Positions 1 through 4,822 of a stretch of 5,130 nt of DNA are shown piece by piece. The DNA comes from Paracoccaceae bacterium (GTDB lineage: Bacteria; Pseudomonadota; Alphaproteobacteria; Rhodobacterales; Rhodobacteraceae): positions 1-5,130 of the forward strand of contig JABGTH010000133.1 of NCBI GenBank assembly GCA_018647275.1, written 5' to 3'. The notes under the pieces are model-generated. The model was given only the letters and a program-made list of their open reading frames with translations, had not been told where the DNA came from and did no database searches. The position numbers and the translations under genes are program-made. Each line of letters opens with the position of its first letter. Position 1 is the first letter of the stretch.

Positions 1-529
1 AATGGTTCGTGGCGTTGTTGGCTTACCAAACGGCACAGGCAAAACAATGCGCGTCGCAGTATTTGCACGTGGCCCAAAAGCTGACGAAGCGACAGCTGCT
101 GGTGCAGACATTGTTGGTGCAGAAGACCTGATGGAAATCGTACAGTCCGGCAAGATCGAATTCGATCGTTGCATCGCGACGCCTGACATGATGCCTATCG
201 TTGGTCGTCTTGGTAAGGTCTTGGGCCCACGTAACCTGATGCCAAACCCAAAAGTTGGTACTGTGACTATGGACGTTGCGGACGCTGTTAAAGCGGCCAA
301 AGGCGGCGAAGTTCAGTTCAAAGCTGAAAAAGCTGGCGTCGTTCACGCTGGTGTTGGCAAAGCATCTTTTGACGAAGTAAAGCTTGTTGAAAACGTCCGT
401 TCATTCGTTGACGCGGTTGCTAAAGCACGCCCAACAGGTGCTAAAGGCGCTTACATGAAAAAGATCGTTATCAGCTCTTCTATGGGTCCAAGTGTGACTG
501 TTGATGTTGAAAACGCTGCAGGCGAATAA
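1..529 (+). CDS. rplA: 50S ribosomal protein L1, 3' part (cut by window edge)
   Basis: This is the C-terminal 175 codons of ribosomal protein L1, which binds 23S rRNA at the L1 stalk, helps release E-site tRNA and in many bacteria represses its own operon. The sequence shows the core L1 features: VRGVVGLPNGTGK near the visible start, DMMPIVGRLGKVLGPRNLMP followed by NPKVGTVT, then KAARPTG-type and GAYMKKIVISSSMGPSV segments near the end. Bacterial L1 is about 230 residues, so roughly the first 55 are missing to the left. The ATG at 2-4 is an internal methionine, not the start. The TAA stop is at 527-529 and an intrinsic terminator follows 24 nt later. rplK would be expected just upstream, outside the window. 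The reading frame is undamaged. Identity is certain from family motifs; the operon role is family knowledge. Confidence 0.97.
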   Translation, partial: MVRGVVGLPNGTGKTMRVAVFARGPKADEATAAGADIVGAEDLMEIVQSGKIEFDRCIATPDMMPIVGRLGKVLGPRNLMPNPKVGTVTMDVADAVKAAKGGEVQFKAEKAGVVHAGVGKASFDEVKLVENVRSFVDAVAKARPTGAKGAYMKKIVISSSMGPSVTVDVENAAGE

Positions 530-552
530 GCCTGCAGTAGCATTTAGAATTC

Positions 553-582
553 AAAAGGCGGACCCTCGGGCCCGCCTTTTTT
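553..582 (+). terminator. Intrinsic terminator of the rplA unit, possibly bidirectional
   Basis: The left arm AAAAGGCGG (553-561) pairs with CCGCCTTTT (572-580). One A/C mismatch separates it from a further CC/GG closing a CTCG loop. The right arm runs into six T residues (577-582). On the - strand the same hairpin ends in TTTT, so it may also stop transcription from the antisense pseudogene that converges on it. Confidence 0.9.
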
Positions 583-597
583 GCATTCAAAATGTGA

Positions 598-1556
598 TTA
601 GTTGGGATGTGCGGTTTTGATCGGGCTTTTTCGAGTTTGCTCAGCCTCTTCATAAAACTTTTAAATCCTGCAGGCCGTACGAATTTCCAAAGTAGATCTA
701 TTTTGTCCCAGCCTGGGCCGTAATGGATCACCAGCATTTTTTTAGGCACTGCGGGTTGGTCCAGCCCAGAAATATTGCACGTTCGGAGCGGATAAACGTC
801 TTTTGGTTCGATCTCTCCGTAAGTGTGTGGGAACACGTAAACCTTGTTTGGTGCAACTTACGCTGGAAAAATGTCACAAGTATAGCCCATGATTTGCAGC
901 AGTCGTAGCATCCCATTGTGTGGTTCTGAACGTTCCTCAGGCAGGATACCCAAATCATGAACCTCTTGGGTAAAAGCCGGCCAATTCGGCGACAACGGCA
1001 TCTTCATCGCCTGCGTCCTTAATGATCCCTAAATCAATATCGTTATCATGGTCGATCAATTTCCCATCGGGAACTAGACCAAGCAATGTGCCCGAGTTCA
1101 GAAAAGCTTTAAGACCGGCGTCTTTTAGCGCTTTCATATGGCTTTTGATCCCAGCCCACCTATTGTTCGCGACAGTTTGAGGATCATCGTACTCGAGATT
1201 TTTTGTGTTCGGCCAATGTACACCACGTAGCAATGCTCTTTCAGGAAATCGAACTTACGCTCCCAGTCGTCACCGATGGTGAAAAGATCGATGTTGTGGG
1301 TGGCGACCTCACTCACTTTCTGCTCACATTCGTCTTTGGAAATGATGTCGTCCACGTAGCGTACGCCCTCAAGGTCCAGCTTGCGTTGCTCCCATGAGAA
1401 CTTGGCGTCTTTACCTTTTAATTGGTTGAAGGTGTCCGAGGACAGCGCAACGGTCAAATGGGTTCCCAGTGCGCGCGCTCTCTTCAAAAGGCGGATGTGG
1501 CCATAGTGAAGTGTGTTAAACGTACGTACGTAATCACGCGCAGAGCGAAGTGTTAT
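598..1556 (-). pseudogene. Decayed TagD-like cytidylyltransferase / LicD-like fusion gene
   Basis: Read on the - strand, the first domain (about 1556-1180) matches glycerol-3-phosphate cytidylyltransferases. It has LHYGHIRLLKRARALG with the nucleotide-binding HxGH at 1508-1497, then KFSWEQRKLDLEGVRYVD, HNIDLFTIGDDWERKFDFLK and the closing RTxxISST motif. The frame then shifts and a LicD-like domain follows: NSGTLLGLVPDGK, DHDNDIDLG (metal-binding DxDxD type, 1053-1033), and after a second shift HDLGILPEERSEPHNGMLRL, FPHTYGEIEPKDVYPLR and HYGPGWDKIDLLWKF. Lesions seen: no start codon (TAA at 1559-1557 just upstream), about three codons missing between TFNT and LHYGH where the family has a GTFD-type motif, a frame change near 1176-1186, another near 958-965, and an in-frame TAA at 860-858. 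The last frame stays open to 480, inside rplA, so the 3' end is inferred; a TAA in another frame lies at 600-598. Intact relatives would presumably activate CDP-alcohols and transfer phospho-substituents to surface polymers. Function is inferred, decay is seen. Confidence 0.85.
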
Positions 1557-1782
1557 TTAGTTTCGATTCGTACCAGACGATCCCCTTAAGTGTTAAAAAT
1601 TCACCATAGGTTTGGCGATCCACAGCTGTGGTCGACTTCATTTATGTCCTGCTCATTGGTTCGCGCTTTTGTCGAGCTCTCTCTAATATTGGAGTTTTTT
1701 GGTGGTTTTGCTGGAGTATTACTGGCCACTGCAGGGTTTACTGTAGCGTGCTTTTGCCAAAGCAGGACTGTCATCCGCGGCC
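1557..1782. other. Gene-poor stretch, no supportable coding sequence
   Basis: This interval lies between the lost 5' end of the pseudogene and the rplJ promoter candidate. A GTG-initiated frame (1590-1790, +) gives 66 residues with a hydrophobic run (ELSLILEFFGGFAGVLLATA). It has no clear ribosome binding site and no family I recognise. An overlapping second frame (1628-1915) looks no better. It could be remnant membrane-protein sequence or the pseudogene's former upstream region. I see no tRNA, repeat array or insertion-sequence end. Confidence 0.4.
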
Positions 1783-1791
1783 TGCTATAAT
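1783..1791 (+). promoter_or_regulatory. Extended -10 promoter candidate for rplJL
   Basis: TGCTATAAT is a perfect extended -10 element (TGn plus TATAAT). No good -35 hexamer sits 16-18 nt upstream; TTGCCA at 1754-1759 is too far at 26 nt. An extended -10 can compensate for a weak -35 element. The start point would be near 1798, giving rplJ a leader of roughly 360 nt. Such a length fits the long autoregulated L10 leaders known in other bacteria. Motif and position are seen; activity is inferred. Confidence 0.5.
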
Positions 1792-2026
1792 GGGCATATT
1801 GACTGGTCTGGCCACAGTCTGTGCCTCGGGGTCCTCAAGGTGGTTGATTTTTGGGATGAAGACCAGAAAACCCCTTCACAATCACCACATAACCACATAC
1901 GGAAGCAGAACTTAGTTTGCTCGAAGATTCGGGCGAACTGGGTGTTTCGTCCGAGATGGTGGGTGAAATCTGTAAGTTTAGCTGCAAAGTGACGCTCGCA
2001 AATTTCATAATTCCGACCTGAGACGG

Positions 2027-2161
2027 GAAAAACCGGATTTTTTCGAACCTTTTTTGGTTCGTGGTGATCTTTGGCGGACCCGTAAGGACCCGACTGTCAG
2101 GGCCGAAATTGGCTTTGGCTGAACTGAGCCGGGGAGTAATCCCCAAATTTGGAGTGAAACT
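2027..2161 (+). ncRNA. Candidate L10-type autoregulatory leader of rplJL
   Basis: In many bacteria the L10(L12) complex binds the rplJ leader mRNA and represses translation. The 135 nt before rplJ are packed with possible helices. CGAACC/GGTTCG with a T6 loop spans 2044-2061. TCAG (2097-2100) pairs with CTGA (2119-2122) and, across a one-sided TTGG bulge, GGCC pairs with GGCT (2101-2114, one G-U), giving an asymmetric, kink-like helix. GGGG/CCCC with an AGTAAT loop spans 2131-2144. The palindrome CCAAATTTGG (2143-2152) covers the first half of the GGAG Shine-Dalgarno. GGACCC is repeated at 2076-2081 and 2086-2091. The last two helices overlap and could be alternatives. I did not match it to the L10_leader covariance model, so the assignment rests on position and foldability. 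Confidence 0.5.
2044..2061 (+). promoter_or_regulatory. Stem-loop in rplJ leader, 6-bp stem with T6 loop
   Basis: CGAACC (2044-2049) and GGTTCG (2056-2061) are perfectly complementary around six T residues. It is not followed by a T tract, so it is not an intrinsic terminator. A weaker GAAAAA/TTTTTC hairpin (2027-2044) abuts and competes for base 2044. Confidence 0.55.
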
Positions 2162-2677
2162 GTGGATAGAGCACAAAAAGAACAATTGGTCGACGAACTC
2201 GGCCAAATCTTTGAAAGCTCTGGCGTTGTTGTGGTAAGCCACTACGCCGGTCTGACAGTTGCTAACATGCAAGATCTGCGCGCTAAGGCGTCTGATGCAG
2301 GTGCTGCTGTTCGTGTTGCAAAAAATAGGCTCGCCAAGATCGCCCTAAACGATAAGCCATGTGCAAGCATTGCTGATTTGTTGACAGGCATGACCGTTCT
2401 AACCTTTTCCGAGGACCCTGTGGCAGCTGCCAAGGTTGCCGAGGACTTCTCTAAGGATAACGATAACTTCGTAATCCTTGGTGGTGCTATGGGCGAGAAC
2501 GCGTTGGACCGGGCTGGTGTTACAGCTGTTTCCAAAATGCCAAGCCGTGATGAACTCATCGCGACTATTGCTGGCATGCTGGGCGCACCTGCAAGCAACA
2601 TCGCTGGGGCCATTGGCGCACCTGCAAGCAACATTGCATCCATCTTGTCTACTGTTGAAGACAAGGCGGCTGCGTAA
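2162..2677 (+). CDS. rplJ: 50S ribosomal protein L10
   Basis: L10 anchors the L7/L12 dimers to 23S rRNA, forming the GTPase-activating stalk, and usually represses its own operon by binding the leader. The 171-residue product has the typical N-terminus MDRAQKEQLVDELGQIF, the GVVVVSHYAGLTVANMQDLR strand-helix, the RVAKNRLAKIAL RNA-binding segment, and VAAAKVAEDF and FVILGGAMGE in the middle. The start is GTG at 2162 with GGAG at 2151-2154, seven nt upstream, so a non-ATG start lies inside a potentially folded site. The C-terminus, which forms the L7/L12-binding helix, carries two 11-residue repeats (GAPASNIAGAI / GAPASNIASIL) encoded by an almost exact 33-bp duplication. I recall this doubled block as usual for Rhodobacteraceae L10. 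rplL follows after 69 nt. The frame is intact and the gene is clearly functional. Confidence 0.98.
   Translation: MDRAQKEQLVDELGQIFESSGVVVVSHYAGLTVANMQDLRAKASDAGAAVRVAKNRLAKIALNDKPCASIADLLTGMTVLTFSEDPVAAAKVAEDFSKDNDNFVILGGAMGENALDRAGVTAVSKMPSRDELIATIAGMLGAPASNIAGAIGAPASNIASILSTVEDKAAA
2582..2634 (+). repeat. In-frame 33-bp tandem repeat in the L10 C-terminus
   Basis: GGCGCACCTGCAAGCAACAT occurs identically at 2582-2601 and 2615-2634, giving a period of 33 bp (11 codons). The two protein copies read GAPASNIA. It adds helical length near the L7/L12-docking end. The exact 20-bp identity suggests either recent duplication or gene-conversion upkeep, although highly expressed genes also share preferred codons. 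Confidence 0.9.
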
Positions 2678-2680
2678 GCA

Positions 2681-2715
2681 AACGTCATATCGGCGTGTAG
2701 TAAACACTGCACGTT
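2681..2715 (+). promoter_or_regulatory. Possible hairpin in the rplJ-rplL spacer
   Basis: AACGT (2681-2685) can pair with ACGTT (2711-2715). Inside, GTGT (2695-2698) pairs with ACAC (2704-2707) around a five-base loop. A spacer structure of this kind could mark RNA processing or help set the excess of L7/L12 over L10. It is not followed by a T tract. Folding is by eye only. Confidence 0.3.
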
Positions 2716-2746
2716 GGAACACATTAATATCGTATCGGAGCTAAAA

Positions 2747-3118
2747 ATGGCTGATCTTAAGAAAATGGCAGAAGACATCGTTGGTCTTACACTGCTTGAA
2801 GCACAAGAACTAAAAACTATCCTTAAAGACGAGTACGGCATCGAGCCTGCAGCCGGTGGCGCAGTCATGATGGCGGGCCCTGCAGACGGCGCTGGCGCTG
2901 CTGAAGAGCAAACAGAATTCGACGTAGTTCTTAAGAACGCCGGCGCTTCTAAAATCAACGTGATCAAAGAAGTTCGCGGCATCACAGGTCTTGGCCTGAA
3001 AGAAGCTAAAGACTTGGTTGAAGCTGGTGGCAAAATCAAAGAAGGCGTTGATAAAGCTGAAGCTGAAGACGTTAAAGCTAAGCTGGAAGCAGCTGGCGCA
3101 GAAGTTGAGTTGGCCTAA
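2747..3118 (+). CDS. rplL: 50S ribosomal protein L7/L12
   Basis: L7/L12 is the multi-copy stalk protein that recruits and stimulates translation GTPases. The 123-residue product has the N-terminal dimerisation helices (MADLKKMAEDIVGLTLLEA, LKTILKDEYGI), an Ala/Gly-rich hinge at about residues 36-54 (PAAGGAVMMAGPADGAGAA) and the conserved C-terminal domain (TEFDVVL, KINVIKEVRGITGLGLKEAK, DLVEAGGKIKEGVDK). I chose the ATG at 2747 because GGAG lies at 2737-2740, six nt upstream, and because MADL is the family start. An in-frame ATG at 2714 would add 11 unlikely residues. It is presumably cotranscribed with rplJ and is followed by a strong terminator, so it ends the transcript rather than running into rpoB. 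No damage is seen. Confidence 0.98.
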   Translation: MADLKKMAEDIVGLTLLEAQELKTILKDEYGIEPAAGGAVMMAGPADGAGAAEEQTEFDVVLKNAGASKINVIKEVRGITGLGLKEAKDLVEAGGKIKEGVDKAEAEDVKAKLEAAGAEVELA

Positions 3119-3142
3119 GCCTCTCGCCTTTTGGCAATTCGG

Positions 3143-3174
3143 AAACGGCGTCTCCTTCGAGAGACGCCGTTTTT
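3143..3174 (+). terminator. Strong intrinsic terminator after rplL
   Basis: AAACGGCGTCTC (3143-3154) pairs perfectly over 12 bp with GAGACGCCGTTT (3161-3172) around CTTCGA, and five T residues (3170-3174) follow. In E. coli a partial attenuator sits between rplL and rpoB; this one looks like a full stop. The - strand copy ends in only three T residues, so it might weakly end the convergent dehydratase transcript too. Confidence 0.9.
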
Positions 3175-3261
3175 GTTTGTAGGGTCGATAGTGTCTGTTG
3201 CGTGGACAAGATTGCTATTCTGAAAACCTGTTGGGTAGTTGATATCGACGCAGAGCGGTTT

Positions 3262-4302
3262 CTAAGGTTTTGATCGAAAGGACGGCCATGTATCCGACAA
3301 TCGATAGCCTTCAGGCCATGGATCGCTTGGATCCAGCATGTGTTGATGCATCCCTGTTATCCATGCGCGACCCGTTATTTCTGGAATGATCGCAGGTTTG
3401 TTCCCAACCGTGGTTGCCTCAAGAATTTTACCGTGAAACGCTGAGTTTATTATGGAATGTGCTGTTATCGTATCGCCCACATTCATCTCGCCGGACCTGT
3501 GCAAAAGCGCCATGCGCGCAGACAAAGCTGTTCCCGTCGGGGAGCGATCTACCTTCCCTGGTTGAATGGAGACTGCGGCTTTTGTGGTCAGGTGATTACC
3601 CTGACGCTCCAATGGTCCGGCAAAAAGGCAAAAGGAAAAGTGATCCCACCTGGCATTCTCGGGATGGTGAAAGCGCAATTGTTCATTCGCGGCATCAGTG
3701 ATGCGAACACCAAGCCCTGCCAATTTTCCTGCCTCAGCGGCCTCCAAAGTGCAACCCAACGCCTGCGAGTCCACCACAACAAAACTATCGCCGCCATAAG
3801 CTGTGTCCACTGTGAGTAAGCCGACGCCGGGGACGTCGAGCTCGACGCCGATCTCACCCGCGAAAGATGGTAGGTTCTTTACGGTGATACTTTGCGCTTT
3901 TCCGTCACTGCATTGCGCGCGGACATATATGAGGCCGCCGGGGGCTTCCAATGTCATCTCGGTCACGGGTTCGACCATTGGAATGATGCCGCTTTCCAAC
4001 AACACAGTGGCAACACAGATCGAATTAGACCCGGACATTGGCGGTGTGTCTTCGGGTTCCATAATGATCCAACCCATCTGGGCGTCAGGATGTTTGGGCG
4101 GCACTAGCAGGTTCACGTGCCGAAACACCCCGCCTCTAGGTTCGTTCAGAACGAAATTGCGCAGGGTTTGATCTTTTGCAATCCAATTTCGCTGTTCCCA
4201 AAGTGTCTCACCAGGTGGCGGTGCCACACCTCCAACGATGACATCCCCGACTTCACCTTCTGCATGACAGGAAACAACATGAATCGTTTTTGTGGTGCGC
4301 AT
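3262..4302 (-). CDS. Proline racemase superfamily protein, probable trans-3-hydroxy-L-proline dehydratase
   Basis: This superfamily holds proline racemase, 4-hydroxyproline 2-epimerase and trans-3-hydroxy-L-proline dehydratase. The 346-residue product has the family N-terminus (IHVVSCHAEGEVGDVIVGGV), the first catalytic segment MSGSNSIC at residues 89-96, GGDSFVVVD at 170-178, the second catalytic segment DRSPTGTA at 252-259 and a C-terminal GRAWITG...DPWPEGYRLSDTWP. Racemases and epimerases use Cys in both segments. Here Ser90 and Thr256 replace them, which argues against two-base epimerisation and for the dehydratase branch. The dehydratase yields pyrroline-2-carboxylate for proline salvage. 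I start at the ATG 4302-4300, which fits the family; an upstream ATG at 4395 would add 31 Cys/His-rich residues with no family match. The Shine-Dalgarno is weak. The gene is antisense to and convergent with rplL, and its usual partners (reductase, transporter) are absent from the window. The frame is intact. Confidence 0.85.
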   Translation of the reverse strand: MRTTKTIHVVSCHAEGEVGDVIVGGVAPPPGETLWEQRNWIAKDQTLRNFVLNEPRGGVFRHVNLLVPPKHPDAQMGWIIMEPEDTPPMSGSNSICVATVLLESGIIPMVEPVTEMTLEAPGGLIYVRAQCSDGKAQSITVKNLPSFAGEIGVELDVPGVGLLTVDTAYGGDSFVVVDSQALGCTLEAAEAGKLAGLGVRITDAANEQLRFHHPENARWDHFSFCLFAGPLERQGNHLTTKAAVSIQPGKVDRSPTGTALSARMALLHRSGEMNVGDTITAHSIINSAFHGKILEATTVGNKPAIIPEITGRAWITGMHQHMLDPSDPWPEGYRLSDTWPSFRSKP

Positions 4303-4354
4303 TCTTGGACTTTCGTAAGGAAAATGGTTCGCGGATAACCATGACCCGAACACA

Positions 4355-4368
4355 CATTGAAAACAATG
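4355..4368. promoter_or_regulatory. Short inverted repeat upstream of the dehydratase gene
   Basis: CATTG and CAATG flank AAAA (4355-4368), about 55-65 nt upstream of the dehydratase start. A transcription-factor half-site pair is possible, but five-base arms are common by chance. No convincing -35/-10 pair for the dehydratase was found around it. Confidence 0.2.
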
Positions 4369-4395
4369 CGACTGGTGCCTGTTGTTTTGGGTCAT

Positions 4396-4822
4396 TTATG
4401 TGACGCAGACGTAAACCGAAGGGCTGCTCATATGATGGTCGTTGAGCGCTACAAGGTCAAAGCAAACCTTGGTCGGTTGGTATTCCCGCCAACACCCCTT
4501 GCGTTCGCACCCTTCACGATTTATCCAGCAGTTTCACGCGGTTTCGATTGATTCGAAACCCGTATTTTCTGTCGCGCAATAAGGAACCGTTTTTCACCCC
4601 TCTGACCACCACATGTCACGCAGGGAAGCGGTTCACTATTGCAAGACACCTGTCTCGGTAAGCGCCTTAAATCAAAGGCATTTTCCAAGGCAGGAGAGGT
4701 CGGGAGCTGCACAGTGGGATGTGTGGCAAGAATAGACCTCTCTATCGCTGTCTCGTAGGGATAAGCGCCGTGGCCCGACGGTGTTTGTCTCAATTGAGAA
4801 AACTGAAAGGTGACCTAGTCTT
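4396..4822. other. Long non-coding region upstream of rpoB
   Basis: This stretch between the divergent dehydratase gene and rpoB has no reading frame with a recognisable product; the open frames present (for example 4521-4793 on the - strand) show no family motifs. It should hold the dehydratase promoter on the left and the rpoB promoter and leader on the right, because the rplL terminator and 1.1 kb of antisense gene separate rpoB from rplJL. I did not find a -35/-10 pair good enough to name. A two-tier hairpin (4694-4742) and a 12-bp palindrome (4788-4799) lie in the last 130 nt. Confidence 0.5.
4694..4742 (+). promoter_or_regulatory. Two-tier stem-loop in the presumed rpoB leader
   Basis: GAGAGGTC (4694-4701) pairs perfectly with GACCTCTC (4735-4742). 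Within the 33-nt interior, GCACA (4709-4713) pairs with TGTGT (4720-4724, one G-U). No T tract follows, so it is not a terminator. It could be a processing or regulatory element in the rpoB 5' untranslated region. Confidence 0.35.

Noticed and set aside
480..836. 118-residue - strand open frame overlapping the end of rplA
   Set aside because: Its first part is the genuine C-terminal piece of the LicD-like pseudogene. The rest runs through the rplA terminator and the rplA 3' end and shows no family sequence, so it is not a separate gene.
958..1190. Programmed ribosomal frameshifting in the TagD-LicD gene
   Set aside because: I see no convincing slippery heptamer with a following structure, and an in-frame stop, a lost start codon and a motif deletion all point to decay.
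1628..1915. 95-residue + strand frame containing the TATAAT element
   Set aside because: Its composition is Trp/Cys-rich and unlike a real protein, it has no family match, and it runs over the likely rplJ promoter and leader.
2242..3039. 265-residue - strand open frame across rplJ and rplL
   Set aside because: It is a shadow: it mirrors the codon pattern of two clear ribosomal protein genes and has no family motifs of its own.
3288..3392. Short + strand frame MYPTIDSL... with AAAGGA upstream
   Set aside because: The 34-residue frame lies opposite the conserved C-terminal coding region of the dehydratase and shows no family resemblance; the ribosome-binding-like string is probably chance.
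4302..4395. Longer dehydratase starting at the upstream ATG (4395)
   Set aside because: The extra 31 residues are Cys/His-rich, do not resemble a signal peptide or any family extension, and precede a start that matches the family N-terminus.
4521..4793. 90-residue - strand frame before rpoB
   Set aside because: It contains a CVTCGG stretch but no second metal-binding pair, no recognisable family and no clear ribosome binding site.
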